DNA from: CAVZBW01 sp963778465
GTDB lineage: Bacteria > Actinomycetota > Acidimicrobiia > Acidimicrobiales > RAAP-2
Assembly (NCBI GenBank): GCA_963778465.1
Contig: CAVZUK010000003.1
Coordinates: 1,674,001 to 1,738,000 of the forward strand
DNA length: 64,000 bases
Direction: 5' to 3'
Positions 10,135-19,167 of the stretch are shown one piece after another. A program made the translations under genes and the position numbers. Position 1 is the first letter of the stretch. Each line of letters opens with the position of its first letter. Below the pieces are notes generated by a model that saw only the letters and a program-made list of their open reading frames with translations, was not told the DNA's origin and searched no databases.

Positions 10135-10248
10135 GGGCTCCTCCCGGCTCGGGGCGACGGCGCCCCTTCACCCGAGGCAGGCCATCGTACCGGGACCCCC
10201 GCTCGGGCGACGGTGGGGTCGACCGGGGGGCTCCCGAGGCTCAGTAAC

Positions 10249-11076
10249 GTGAGCGCCCGTGCTGGCCTCGTCGTTCCGCTGCCCGCCGGCCGGGCCGCTG
10301 CCTGCGTCCCGGCCGCCCGCGTCCCGGTGCTGAGCGCCTTCGCCGAGGGTCGCTTCTTCGGAGCCAGGACGGGCGAGGGCGCCCCCGAGGTGTTGGCGCT
10401 CCACGGCTGGCGCCGCACCCATCGGGACTTCGACGGCGTGCTGACCGGGGGCGGAGCCCCACCCATGGACGCCATCGCGCTGGACCTTCCGGGCTTCGGC
10501 GCCACGCCCGAGCCCCCCGCCCCGTGGGGGTCGCCGGAGTACGCCGAGGCCGTCGTCGCGGTGGCCGAGGAGGTCGGGCGCCCGCTCGTCGTCCTGGGGC
10601 ACTCGTTCGGCGGCCGGGTGGCGCTCGAGCTCGCCGTCCTGCGGCCCGACCTCGTGCGAGCGCTCGTCCTCACGGGCGTGCCACACCTCGTGTCGACGGG
10701 CCCGGCCCGGCGTCCACGCCTGCGGTTCCGTCTCCTGCGCCGGCTCCACGCCCTCGGTCTGGTGAGCGACCGCCGGATGCAAGCCGCGCGCCACCGCTAC
10801 GGGTCGGCCGACTACCGCGCTTCGGAGGGCCGCATGCGTGAGGTCTTCGTTCGCGTCGTCCAGGAGCGTTACGACGGCCTGTTGCCCCGGCTGCGCTGTC
10901 CCGTGTGGCTCGTGTGGGGGGAGAACGACGGCGACGCCCCCGTCGAGGTGGCCCGGGCGGCCGCCGACCGGATCGGAAAGGCGACGCTGAGCGTGCTCCA
11001 CGGCGTCGGCCATCTCACGCCGACGGAGGCCCCGCAAGCCCTGCGCGCCGTCCTCGAGGAGGCGGTCGCCTCGTGA
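10249..11076 (+). CDS. alpha/beta hydrolase
   Basis: The ~275-residue alpha/beta-hydrolase has VLALHGWRRTHRDF (oxyanion region), LVVLGHSFGGRVALELA (nucleophile elbow, Ser in GHSFGG), WLVWGENDGDAP (acid residue) and LHGVGHLTPTEAP (catalytic His). The substrate is unknown. I place the start at GTG 10249; a GTG at 10327 would remove 26 poorly conserved residues and is also plausible. The stop overlaps the start of the Mur-ligase-like gene (GTGA), so the hydrolase belongs to that operon and may act in envelope metabolism. Confidence 0.82.
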   Translation: MSARAGLVVPLPAGRAAACVPAARVPVLSAFAEGRFFGARTGEGAPEVLALHGWRRTHRDFDGVLTGGGAPPMDAIALDLPGFGATPEPPAPWGSPEYAEAVVAVAEEVGRPLVVLGHSFGGRVALELAVLRPDLVRALVLTGVPHLVSTGPARRPRLRFRLLRRLHALGLVSDRRMQAARHRYGSADYRASEGRMREVFVRVVQERYDGLLPRLRCPVWLVWGENDGDAPVEVARAAADRIGKATLSVLHGVGHLTPTEAPQALRAVLEEAVAS

Positions 11077-12605
11077 AGTGGGTCGCCTTCTCGGTGCTCG
11101 TCCTGTCCCTCGTGCCGGCCGGCATGCGTTGGCTCCGGGTCGCGCAGCGCGAGCACTACCTGGCCGGGTCGGTGCTCCGCTTTGCCCGTCGCTGGTGGAC
11201 CATCCGCCCCGACAACGTCGCGCTGGCCGTCGTGGGGGTCGTCGGGCTCGTCCTGAGCGCCTGGTGGCCCCTGGCCGCCCTGGCCACGGCCGTCGTGGTG
11301 ATCGTCGGCCCTCTCGGGTTGTCCCCGAAGGGCCGGACGTCCTCGCTCGTGTTGACCCGGCGGCTCAAGACGCTGGGCGCCGTCTGGCTGGTCCTCCAGC
11401 TCGTCGTGCTCGTGGTCGGCATCGTGGTCGGGGCGCCGGCCCTGTTCGCGGCGCTGGGGGGGGTCCTCGCCCCCGCCCTGGTGGACGCCGCACTGTTGGT
11501 CACCGCCCCCCACGAGGATCGTCTGGCGGGCGCCTTCGTGCGGACGGCCGCGACCCGCCTCGGCGAGATCGCGCCGGCCGTCGTCGCCGTGACCGGCTCG
11601 TACGGCAAGACGTCGACCAAGAACCACATCGCACACGTCGTCGGCGGGGCGCGCCGGGTGGTGGCCACCCCGGCCTCGTTCAACAATCGCGCCGGCCTGG
11701 CCCGCGCCGTCAACGAGAACCTGGCGCCGGGCACCGAGGTCTTCGTCGCGGAGATGGGCACCTACGGCCCTGGAGAGATCGCCGAGCTCTGCCGATGGTG
11801 TCCGCCGACGATCTCGGTCATCACGGCGATCGGACCCGTCCACCTCGAGCGGTTCGGCTCCCTCGAGCGCATCGTCGAGGCGAAGTCCGAGATCGTCGAC
11901 GGCGCGCGGGCCGTCGTGCTCAACGTGGACGACCCCATGCTGGCGGCCCTGGCCGGACGGCTCGAGGGCTCCGGGACCCGAGTGGTGCGGGCGGGCTCGG
12001 AAAGCCCGTCGGCCGACGTGCGGGTCTCGAGGTTGGGGGAGCGCCTGGTTGTCTCGGTCCGAGGGGTCGAGGCCGGGGGCGAGGTCCAGGTCGGGCCGGG
12101 GGTCCGTGCGACCAATCTCGCCTGTGCCGTCGCCGTGGCGCTGGAGCTCGGGGTCGCGTGCGACCAGCTGGCGCCGAGGCTGGCCAGCCTGCCGGCCGTC
12201 CCCAACCGGCTGACGGCCGGGAGGGCGACCTCGGGGGTGCTCGTCCTCGACGACACGTACAACGCCAATCCGGCCGGAACGAGGGCGGCGCTGGGCGCGC
12301 TCGGGGACCTCGCGGGGCCCGGTCGTCGAGTCGTCGTCACGCCCGGCATGGTGGAGCTCGGCTCCCGCCAGGGAGAGGAGAACGAGCGCTTCGCCGCCGC
12401 CGCCGCCGCCGCTGTCGCGACCGACCTCGTGGTCGTCGGTCGGACCAACCGGCGGGAGCTGGTTCGGGGCTGGAACTCGGTGGCCGGCCACGGGCCGCTC
12501 GAATTGGTCGAGACCCGAGAGGGTGCGGTGGCCTGGGTCCGCCGCCACCTGGGCCAGGGGGACGCCGTCCTCTACGAGAACGACCTGCCCGACCATTACC
12601 CTTGA
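11073..12605 (+). CDS. membrane-anchored Mur ligase family protein (MurF-like)
   Basis: The 510-residue protein has three or four hydrophobic segments in the first ~150 residues (for example VAFSVLVLSLVPAG and ALAVVGVVGLVLSAWW). A Mur-ligase catalytic core follows: P-loop VTGSYGKTSTKNHIA near 172, FNNRAGLARAVNENL near 200, EMGTYGPGEIAELC near 225, ITAIGPVHLERFGS near 245 and DDTYNANPAG near 390. The motif set is closest to MurF, which adds D-Ala-D-Ala to the UDP-muramyl tripeptide using ATP. The membrane-spanning N-terminus is not part of classical cytosolic MurF, so this may be a lineage-specific paralogue. A ddl gene follows directly downstream and would supply D-Ala-D-Ala. Confidence 0.8.
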   Translation: MKWVAFSVLVLSLVPAGMRWLRVAQREHYLAGSVLRFARRWWTIRPDNVALAVVGVVGLVLSAWWPLAALATAVVVIVGPLGLSPKGRTSSLVLTRRLKTLGAVWLVLQLVVLVVGIVVGAPALFAALGGVLAPALVDAALLVTAPHEDRLAGAFVRTAATRLGEIAPAVVAVTGSYGKTSTKNHIAHVVGGARRVVATPASFNNRAGLARAVNENLAPGTEVFVAEMGTYGPGEIAELCRWCPPTISVITAIGPVHLERFGSLERIVEAKSEIVDGARAVVLNVDDPMLAALAGRLEGSGTRVVRAGSESPSADVRVSRLGERLVVSVRGVEAGGEVQVGPGVRATNLACAVAVALELGVACDQLAPRLASLPAVPNRLTAGRATSGVLVLDDTYNANPAGTRAALGALGDLAGPGRRVVVTPGMVELGSRQGEENERFAAAAAAAVATDLVVVGRTNRRELVRGWNSVAGHGPLELVETREGAVAWVRRHLGQGDAVLYENDLPDHYP

Positions 12606-12649
12606 GCGTCCACCGGACGCGCAGGCCTCGAGCGCTGAGCGTCCTTCCG

Positions 12650-12682
12650 ACGCCCAGACCACGCCCAGACCACGCCCAGACC
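12650..12682 (+). repeat. three tandem copies of an 11-bp unit upstream of ddl
   Basis: The unit ACGCCCAGACC occurs three times head to tail between the Mur-ligase stop and the ddl ribosome-binding site AGGAGGGA. It is non-coding and directly precedes the Shine-Dalgarno sequence. Copy number could vary by slippage and change spacing upstream of the site. Confidence 0.85.
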
Positions 12683-12699
12683 AGGAGGGAGCAGCCGAA

Positions 12700-13848
12700 G
12701 TGTCCGATCTCGCCGTCCTCATGGGAGGCCCGTCACCCGAGCACGACGTCAGCATCCTCACCGGCCTCCAGGCGGCGCGGGAGCTGGCACGTGACGGCCG
12801 CCGTGGTGTCCGCGCCGTCTACTGGACGAAGACGGGCGACTGGTTCGAGGTCGACGCCGGGCTCGAGGCGGAGGCGTTCGTCGACGGCGTGCCACGAGGC
12901 GCGGCCCCGCTCCGACTGGCACTCGGGCCCGACGGCGGCTTCGTCCCCGAGGGCGGGCGGTTCGGGCGCCCGAAGCCCCTGGCGTTGGACGCGGCCGTGG
13001 TCTGCTGCCACGGCGGTCCGGGCGAGGACGGCACCTTGCAGGCTGCCCTCGACCTGGCCGGGATCACCTACACGGGGCCGAGCGTCGCCGGGGCGGCGCT
13101 CGGGATGGACAAGCTCGCCTTCGCCGGGGTCATCCACGCCGCCGGGCTGCCGCTCCTGCCTCGAGCGATGCTGCACCATGGGACCGAGAAGCTCGACTTT
13201 TCCGGGCCCTACATCGTGAAGCCGCGCTTCGGGGGCTCGTCGATCGGCATCGAGGTGGCGTCCGACTTCGCGACCGCCGGGGCCCTGCTCGACGGCAACC
13301 CCCACCTGCGCCTCGGTGCGGTCGTCGAGCCCTACCGAGCGGACCTCTTCGACCTGCAGCTCGGCGTGCGCCTCTGGCCCGAGCCCGAATCGTCGGCGGT
13401 GGAGCGACCCCTGAGGAGCGGGGAGGCGACGGGCGCGTCGGCAGCGGGGTCGGCGGGGGCCACCCCGGAGATCCTCGGCTACTCGGACAAGTACGTCGGA
13501 GGGGAGGGGATGGCCGGGGCGCCGCGAGAGCTCCCGGCGCGGGTGCCCGACGCGCTGGCCGAGGAGCTGCGGTCCGCCGCCGTCGAGGTGGCGCGGCGCT
13601 GCCTGGTGCGGGGACTGGCGAGGGTGGACTTCCTTTCCGATGGCCAGTCGCTCTGGGTGAACGAGATCAACACGATCCCCGGCTCCCTCGCTCGCTACCT
13701 CTGGATCGATCCTCCTCTCACCTTCGGCCAGCTGCTCGAGGACATGGTGGCCGAGGCGACCGCTCGACCGAGCCGCGCCTACAGCGCCGCGGGCGCCGAC
13801 GGCTCCGTGCTGCGCAGCGCGTCGTCCATCGCCGCCAAGCTCGCCTGA
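12700..13848 (+). CDS. ddl: D-alanine--D-alanine ligase
   Basis: The 382-residue ATP-grasp ligase starts at GTG behind a strong AGGAGGGA. Motifs: VLMGGPSPEHDVSILTG at the N-terminus, CCHGGPGEDGTLQAALDLAG near 105, YTGPSVAGAALGMDK near 125, YIVKPRFGGSSIGIEVA near 168, ARVDFLSDGQSLWVNEINT near 310, and IPGSLARYLW. It joins two D-alanines with ATP for peptidoglycan precursors and follows a MurF-like gene, so the two steps are coupled. A Gly/Ala/Ser-rich insertion near residues 225-255 makes it slightly longer than usual. Its 3' end overlaps the convergent BTAD regulator gene by 70 bp. Confidence 0.92.
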   Translation: MSDLAVLMGGPSPEHDVSILTGLQAARELARDGRRGVRAVYWTKTGDWFEVDAGLEAEAFVDGVPRGAAPLRLALGPDGGFVPEGGRFGRPKPLALDAAVVCCHGGPGEDGTLQAALDLAGITYTGPSVAGAALGMDKLAFAGVIHAAGLPLLPRAMLHHGTEKLDFSGPYIVKPRFGGSSIGIEVASDFATAGALLDGNPHLRLGAVVEPYRADLFDLQLGVRLWPEPESSAVERPLRSGEATGASAAGSAGATPEILGYSDKYVGGEGMAGAPRELPARVPDALAEELRSAAVEVARRCLVRGLARVDFLSDGQSLWVNEINTIPGSLARYLWIDPPLTFGQLLEDMVAEATARPSRAYSAAGADGSVLRSASSIAAKLA

Positions 13849-14666
13849 TCCCCGCCGGCCGCGGCGGGGCCGGTGCTCGGCGCCGAGCGGAGACCGATGG
13901 CGAGCCGGTCGTAGAGCTCGCGGGTGGCCCGGGTGGGGCTCGCCGCAGGCCCCGGATCGATCGCGCCGAGGCGCCCTCGGCAGTCGCGCCAGGCACGGCG
14001 CAGGGCGTCCGCGTCACCGTCGCGTGCTGCGGCCACCATGGCGGCGCGCGACAGGGCCTCGCTGTCGGGCTCCGCTCGGCGGCCCCGCTCGACCGCCCAA
14101 CGTGCGAGGCCGATCTCGTCGCCGGCGATCGCCAGCCGGGCCAGCCGGCAGGCTGCCTCGACGACCACCGCGCTGCTCCGGGAGCCGTGTCCCTCGATGG
14201 ACCACCAGTCGTAGCCGTGTCGGACCCCGCTGAGCGGCTCTCCCTCGACCAGCGTGAGCGCGGCCCGGTAGAAGGGGACGGCGGTGCGGTCACCTCCTCG
14301 GCGGTCGCCGGCCTTGACGAGCGCCTCGGCGAGAAGGGTGTCGACGGGGACCGTCGCGGTGAGCCGATAGAGGCCGTCGGGTCCCGCCCGGGCGAGCAGC
14401 GGAGCCCCCTGCGGTCCGGTGCCCAGGGACCGGCGTGCCTGCGCCGCCACGTTGAAGAGCGTCTTCGGCCTTGCGTCACCGCCCCCCGTAGACAGCACCC
14501 GGGTGCAGAGACGGTCGCCGCTCACCGGCTGGGGATGGTGCAGGGCGAGATAGGCCACCAGCTCGACGACCCGTCGCCGCATGTTGTGCGGCGGGGGCTC
14601 GTCCAGACCGTCGAGACGGGGAGTCGGCGTCAGGAGCCGCAGGGTGGGGAGCCGGCGTCGCGCCAC
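13779..14666 (-). CDS. BTAD-domain (SARP/AfsR-like) transcriptional regulator
   Basis: The 295-residue protein starts at GTG. The first ~100 residues resemble the winged-helix part of SARP-type regulators (RRRVVELVAYLALHHPQPVSGDRL, then KTLFNVAAQARRSLG). The rest is a helical bacterial-transcriptional-activator (BTAD) domain with TPR-like character (PFYRAALTLVEGEPLSGV, WWSIEGHG). SARP/BTAD proteins activate target operons, often for secondary metabolism or cell physiology. It lies 9 bp downstream of another minus-strand gene, so the two are probably one operon. Its end overlaps the 3' end of ddl. Confidence 0.7.
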   Translation of the reverse strand: MARRRLPTLRLLTPTPRLDGLDEPPPHNMRRRVVELVAYLALHHPQPVSGDRLCTRVLSTGGGDARPKTLFNVAAQARRSLGTGPQGAPLLARAGPDGLYRLTATVPVDTLLAEALVKAGDRRGGDRTAVPFYRAALTLVEGEPLSGVRHGYDWWSIEGHGSRSSAVVVEAACRLARLAIAGDEIGLARWAVERGRRAEPDSEALSRAAMVAAARDGDADALRRAWRDCRGRLGAIDPGPAASPTRATRELYDRLAIGLRSAPSTGPAAAGGDQASLAAMDDALRSTEPSAPAAL

Positions 14667-14675
14667 GCCTCGAAC

Positions 14676-15233
14676 CTAGGGTGCGTCACCCACGCAAACG
14701 CCGGTGGGCAGCACACGGGTCTCTCTCAGCCGGTGTGCGACCAACTGTCGCCGCGAGCGGCAGCGGATGGCCGAGAGGAGGTCGAGCGCCGCGTAGGGCC
14801 GGTCCTGCCCCGCCCAGTCGGCGATGACCTCCCACGCCGTCGTGACCAGATCCGACAGGAACGGTCCTCCACCTTCCCAGTCTCCGCCCCGTCCCCACGA
14901 GAGCCGGTTGGCGACGCCGAGCAATCCGGGGACGAGTGCCTGCAACAGTGCGCGGGGGATCATCGGGTCGGCGTCTGCCGACCGCAGGAGGGCCCGGACG
15001 ACCTCCGCGGCGGCCTCTCTCGCCTGCCGTGCACCCGTGGCCGTGGTCGGCCCGATCCGGTGCAGCCGCTCGACGAGGTCGCCGAGGTCGCCGACGTCCG
15101 GCGGAAGCCCCGCGTCGATCCCCGGCTCCCTCCGACGCAACGCCTCGAGCGCGCGACGGGACTCGGCGGAACGTCCCGAGACGCTCCATTCCGCTGCGAG
15201 CTGGTCGACCGGGCGGTACGAGACGGTGGTCAT
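14676..15233 (-). CDS. hypothetical protein, helical
   Basis: I do not recognise this 185-residue protein. I start it at the ATG giving TTVSYRPVDQLAAEW; the longer upstream frame is Arg/Gly/Pro-rich and looks non-coding. The remainder is mostly helical with Arg/Ala-rich segments (REAAAEVVRALLRSADADP, then LLQALVPGLLGVANRLSW). There is no signal peptide or membrane segment. It is the first gene of a likely two-gene operon with the BTAD regulator. Confidence 0.6.
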   Translation of the reverse strand: MTTVSYRPVDQLAAEWSVSGRSAESRRALEALRRREPGIDAGLPPDVGDLGDLVERLHRIGPTTATGARQAREAAAEVVRALLRSADADPMIPRALLQALVPGLLGVANRLSWGRGGDWEGGGPFLSDLVTTAWEVIADWAGQDRPYAALDLLSAIRCRSRRQLVAHRLRETRVLPTGVCVGDAP

Positions 15234-15344
15234 CGCCGCAGCCTGCGGCGCACGCCTCCCCCCGGCCTTCCCGGTCGGGTCCCTCGTTCGTGCCCGGGCG
15301 CCGCCGACGACCGGGCCGTCGCAGACCCCCTGTACAGTGCGGCC

Positions 15345-15749
15345 GTGGACATCGAGGAGTTCTATGACAGTGATCCGCGGCGCCGCAGCTCGGCGGAGGT
15401 CGAGCTCGGGACCGAATGGCGGGACGCGACCGGGGTCCGCTACGAGCTGAGCTGGGTGCAGGACACCGGCGAGCTCTACGTCATGCGTGAGCCGGTGCCC
15501 CAGGTATGGGAGGACCCCTTCGGCGACGCCCTCATCACCGAGGCGTCCGTCGACAACTTCACGGTGTCGGTCGTCGGGTTGATCCCGACCCACGACAAGC
15601 TCGAGGACGTGCTGGCCGGCTGGCAGGACGCCATCGCGGCGGCCAACGGCATCGAGTGGCTGGCCTCGCGCCTCCGGGAGCGAGGGATCTCGGCGTCCGG
15701 GCCCGCCGACGCGGTTCCCCCTGGTGGCGAGCCGGGTTCCCCGGGTTGA
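15345..15749 (+). CDS. hypothetical protein, small acidic
   Basis: The 134-residue acidic protein begins VDIEEFYDSDPRRRSS at a GTG, divergent from the preceding minus-strand pair. It contains ELGTEWRDATGVRYELSWV, then TGELYVMREPVPQVWEDPFGD. It has no membrane segment, and its C-terminus is Gly/Pro-rich and probably disordered. I know of no function. Codon bias and third-position GC match the neighbours, which supports a real gene. Confidence 0.65.
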   Translation: MDIEEFYDSDPRRRSSAEVELGTEWRDATGVRYELSWVQDTGELYVMREPVPQVWEDPFGDALITEASVDNFTVSVVGLIPTHDKLEDVLAGWQDAIAAANGIEWLASRLRERGISASGPADAVPPGGEPGSPG

Positions 15750-15873
15750 CCTCGCGGTTGGCGGGGTGCGGTCGTGAGGAGGGGGCGTTAGTCTCCTCGG
15801 AGAGGAACACGTTTCAGGCGGGGTCCGGTGGTGTCAGCCGGACGACGCGGGGCGGGAGCTCGAGGAGGAATCC

Positions 15874-17340
15874 ATGGCCATCAAGGAGTACGACCGGCTG
15901 TTCATCGGGGGCGACTGGGTCGCTCCGGAGGGGACCGGCACCATCGACGTGATCTCGCCGTCCACCGAGGAGATCATGGGCCGGGTTCCCGATGCCACCG
16001 AGGCCGACGTCGACAAGGCGGTCGCCGCGGCCCGCGAGGCCTTCGACCGCGGCCCGTGGCCCCGCATGACGCCGGCCGAACGCGCCGAGGTCCTGACCAA
16101 GGTGGCCAACGCTATGACCGCCGATCTGCAGGGCCTCTCGGAGCTGCTCAGCACGGAGATGGGCGCCCCCATCGGTTTCGCCCAGATGGCGCTCGTACTC
16201 GCACCGACGATGATTTTCAACTACTACGCGGGCCTGGCCGAGACCTATCCCTTCGAGGAGGTCCGGCAGGGCCTGCTCAACCCCGAGGTCCTCGTGCGTC
16301 AGGAGCCGGTCGGGGTCGTGGCGGCCATCGCGCCGTGGAACGTCCCCACGTTCATCGCCGCCGCCAAGCTTGCGCCGGCCCTGCTCGCCGGCTGCACCGT
16401 CGTCTACAAGCCGGCGCCGGAGACCCCGATCGACGCCTACCGCCTGGCCGAGATCTTCACCGAGGCGGGACTGCCAAAGGGCGTGCTCTCCGTGGTGCCC
16501 GCCGGTCGGGAGGTGGGTGAGCACCTCGTCAAGCACCCCGGGACGGACAAGGTCTCCTTCACCGGATCGTCGTTGGCCGGGGCGCGCATCGCCGGCCTGT
16601 GCGGCGAGCGCCTCAAGCGCTGCACCCTGGAGCTCGGCGGCAAGTCCGCGTCGATCCTCCTCGACGACGTCGACCTCTCGCAGGCCCTGCCCAACTTGCT
16701 GCCCAACGCCATCATGAACAACGGGCAAGCCTGCATCGCGCAGACCCGGATCCTCGCACCGCGGTCCCGGTACCAAGAGGTGGTCGACGCGCTCGTGGAG
16801 CAGGTCAAGGTCATGGCGGTCGGGGACCCGCTGGACCCCGCGACGCAGGTCGGGCCGCTTGTGGCCGACCGGCAACGCCAGCGCGTGGAGGGTTACATCG
16901 CCAGTGGTCGCGAGGAGGGTGCCACCGTGGCCCTGGGCGGAGGCCGCCCGGGCAACCTGGACCGCGGCTACTACGTCGAGCCGACCGTCTTCGCCGACGT
17001 CGACAACAAGATGAAGATCGCCCAGGAGGAGATCTTCGGTCCGGTCCTCGCCGTCATCCCCTACGACACCCAGGACGACGCGGTCACGATCGCCAACGAC
17101 TCCAACTACGGGCTTTGCGGTTCCGTGTACACGGCCGACAACGATCGCGGTCTCGAGGTCGCCCGCAGCGTCCGCACGGGCACCTACATGCTCAACACGG
17201 GCGTGCCCATCGACTTCGCGACGCCCTTTGGCGGGTTCAAGCAGTCGGGCCTCGGCCGGGAGTTCGGGCCGGAGGGCCTGAAGAACTTCCTCGAGGACAA
17301 GTCCATCAGCCTGCCCGCCGGTTTCACGCCGAAGTCCTGA
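15874..17340 (+). CDS. NAD(P)+-dependent aldehyde dehydrogenase
   Basis: This is a full-length 488-residue ALDH-superfamily protein with a clear GAGGAGG ribosome-binding site. Key motifs: VAAIAPWNVPTFIAAAKLAP, KPAPETPIDAYRLAEIF, VSFTGSSLAGARIAG (coenzyme loop), LELGGKSASILLDDVDL (catalytic Glu), MNNGQACIAQTRILAP (catalytic Cys) and EEIFGPVLAVIPYD. It oxidises an aldehyde to the acid; the substrate cannot be told from sequence. It is flanked by unrelated single genes, so it is probably its own transcription unit. Confidence 0.93.
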   Translation: MAIKEYDRLFIGGDWVAPEGTGTIDVISPSTEEIMGRVPDATEADVDKAVAAAREAFDRGPWPRMTPAERAEVLTKVANAMTADLQGLSELLSTEMGAPIGFAQMALVLAPTMIFNYYAGLAETYPFEEVRQGLLNPEVLVRQEPVGVVAAIAPWNVPTFIAAAKLAPALLAGCTVVYKPAPETPIDAYRLAEIFTEAGLPKGVLSVVPAGREVGEHLVKHPGTDKVSFTGSSLAGARIAGLCGERLKRCTLELGGKSASILLDDVDLSQALPNLLPNAIMNNGQACIAQTRILAPRSRYQEVVDALVEQVKVMAVGDPLDPATQVGPLVADRQRQRVEGYIASGREEGATVALGGGRPGNLDRGYYVEPTVFADVDNKMKIAQEEIFGPVLAVIPYDTQDDAVTIANDSNYGLCGSVYTADNDRGLEVARSVRTGTYMLNTGVPIDFATPFGGFKQSGLGREFGPEGLKNFLEDKSISLPAGFTPKS

Positions 17341-17380
17341 GGTTTCCGGCCGGGCGGCGGTCCTCCGGCGCTCGGCCCGG

Positions 17381-17905
17381 TCAGGGGTTGGCGGTCGAGC
17401 CCGGGGCCTCGGTGGTCCCGGCGGTGCCGGTGGTCGACGTGCCGGTGTTCGTGGTCGCCGTGCCGTGCACGGTGGTCGGGGCACCGCCGTTCGGAAGGGT
17501 GCTGCCCGGAGGGGTGTTGCCCCCTCCGGCCGGACCTTGATAGGGCTCGTTGCTGTTGGCCAGGCGACATTGCGCGGTGAGCGCGACCACGAGGTAGGAC
17601 TCGTCGACGCGCGCGCTCTCCGAGATGGTGGTCATGAGGGCGTTCCACTGCCCGTCGTCGGAGTTGGCCTCGGCGGCCAGGGGTAGGGCGTCGAGCAGCT
17701 CGGCATGGGCCTGGGCGTTGAGGCGGGCCGCCGTGGCCGGATCGGTCGCGTGCTGCGATTCGTGGAACAGCTGGATCGACCGGGTGACGTGATCACAGGC
17801 CTGGCGGGCCAGATCCAGACCCTGTTGCTGGCTGCAACCCGTGAGGATGATCGCGAGCCCGGCGCTCACCGCCACGACCGGGACGGCGGCGACCCGGAGG
17901 GACAT
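17381..17905 (-). CDS. secreted lipoprotein, unknown function
   Basis: The 174-residue protein starts with a lipoprotein signal peptide, ending in the lipobox LTGC at residues 22-25. The mature part is helical up to about residue 115 (DLARQACDHVTRSIQLFHES) and ends in a Thr/Gly/Pro-rich, probably disordered tail. Cys59-type structural cysteines are sparse. It starts 1 bp after the stop of the upstream gene, so the two are co-transcribed. No function is recognised. Confidence 0.75.
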   Translation of the reverse strand: MSLRVAAVPVVAVSAGLAIILTGCSQQQGLDLARQACDHVTRSIQLFHESQHATDPATAARLNAQAHAELLDALPLAAEANSDDGQWNALMTTISESARVDESYLVVALTAQCRLANSNEPYQGPAGGGNTPPGSTLPNGGAPTTVHGTATTNTGTSTTGTAGTTEAPGSTANP

Positions 17906-17906
17906 C

Positions 17907-18464
17907 TCAGGACAACCAGCTCTCCGCCGCCTCGAGGAGGAAGCGGCTCACCGCAAGGCACCGGTCGAAGACCTCGCAGAGCAGCTCCTCGCCCGCCAGG
18001 ATCCGCGCGAGCGAGACCGGATGGCGGGCCACGATGTTGAGACGACGTTCGGAGCCGTCGGTCGCCGAGGCGAAGGAGTCGATGGCCGAGACCTCGAGGG
18101 GGAGCTCGATGCCGCCGATGCCGGCGAGGTCGATGGCCAGGCGGAGAAGGTCCGGGCCGTGGGGCAGCGGGGGCAGGGCCCACGTGAAGGTCAGGGGGAA
18201 GTGGAACTCGTCCGGCGGATCCTGGTCGTCGGGCAGTCCCATGACGGCGTCCTCGAACGACAGGAGCACCCTCGGGTCGACGTCCAGGGCGAGGTGGAGG
18301 TCGAGCGGGCCGCCGCAGCCCTCCTCGGGGTGCAGGTCCACCTCCCAGACCTGGCGCAGCGAGTACGTCTCCACGAAATGGCGCTCATCATGGACATGGA
18401 ATCCGTGGTCGACGGAATGGTCTTTGAGGTCGGCCACATAGCCGGCGACGTCGATGGCTGCCAC
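17907..18464 (-). CDS. hypothetical protein, conserved-looking
   Basis: The 185-residue soluble protein starts at GTG with AAIDVAGYVADLKDHSVD. It has alternating hydrophobic beta-like segments (LRQVWEVDLHPEEG, PLDLHLALDVDPRVLLSFED) and a helical C-terminus. No signal or membrane segment is visible. It forms an operon with the downstream lipoprotein gene and is divergent from the LOG-family gene, with an 84-bp shared upstream region. Function is unknown. Confidence 0.65.
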   Translation of the reverse strand: MAAIDVAGYVADLKDHSVDHGFHVHDERHFVETYSLRQVWEVDLHPEEGCGGPLDLHLALDVDPRVLLSFEDAVMGLPDDQDPPDEFHFPLTFTWALPPLPHGPDLLRLAIDLAGIGGIELPLEVSAIDSFASATDGSERRLNIVARHPVSLARILAGEELLCEVFDRCLAVSRFLLEAAESWLS

Positions 18465-18548
18465 AGTGTTTCGAGCCTACAGCGGCGCCTCTCGGGACAG
18501 ACCCCCGGGTCACGGCCGTCTCTCCGGGGCCGGGTAGGGTCGAGGGCC

Positions 18549-19151
18549 ATGGATCGAGGCGGCTCCCGCGTGGACGCCGTCTGTGTCTTTTGCGGGTCGT
18601 CGGCAGGCCTCGATCCGGCGCACGCGGCGATGGCCCGTGAGGTCGGCCGGACGCTGGCCGACCACGGCGTGCGGCTCGTCTACGGCGGCGGTGCGGTGGG
18701 GCTGATGGGGTGCGTCGCCGACGCCGCCCTCGAGGCCGGTGGAGAGGTGGTGGGGGTGATCCCGAGGGGTCTGTTCCGCCGCGAGGTGGGGCACCAAGGC
18801 CTGAGCGAGCTCGTCGAGGTCGACTCCATGCACGACCGCAAGCGGCTCATGTTCGAGCTCTCGGACGGCTTCGTCGCGATGCCCGGCGGCCTCGGCACGC
18901 TCGAGGAGCTCTCCGAGATCCTCACCTGGGCCCAGTTGGGCCTGCACGGCAAGCCCATCGTGACCCTCGGGCCGGCGGGGTTCTGGCGCCCCTGGCACGG
19001 GGTGCTCGACCACCTGGTGGCGAGCGGCTTCGTCCAGGAGCGGTACGCCAAGCTGGTCAAGGAGCTCGAACGCGTGGACGAGCTCATGCCGGCCCTCCGT
19101 GCCGGACCCGGCAAGCCGTCCGACCGGTGGATCGACCTTGCCGAGACCTGA
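18549..19151 (+). CDS. LOG-family (TIGR00730) Rossmann-fold nucleotide phosphoribohydrolase-like protein
   Basis: The 200-residue protein has the LOG-family order: VCVFCGSSAGLDPAHAAMA at the start, LVYGGGAVGLMGCVADAAL, VIPRGLFRREVGHQGL, SMHDRKRLMFELSDGFVAM and PGGLGTLEELSEILTWAQLG. The PGGxGTxxE box and the upstream Arg form the active site of cytokinin-riboside-monophosphate phosphoribohydrolases. Many bacterial members act on nucleoside monophosphates and have no role in cytokinin. The downstream phosphatase-like gene begins 16 bp later, so they are probably co-transcribed. Confidence 0.9.
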   Translation: MDRGGSRVDAVCVFCGSSAGLDPAHAAMAREVGRTLADHGVRLVYGGGAVGLMGCVADAALEAGGEVVGVIPRGLFRREVGHQGLSELVEVDSMHDRKRLMFELSDGFVAMPGGLGTLEELSEILTWAQLGLHGKPIVTLGPAGFWRPWHGVLDHLVASGFVQERYAKLVKELERVDELMPALRAGPGKPSDRWIDLAET

Positions 19152-19167
19152 GCCGGCGGGCGCTCCC

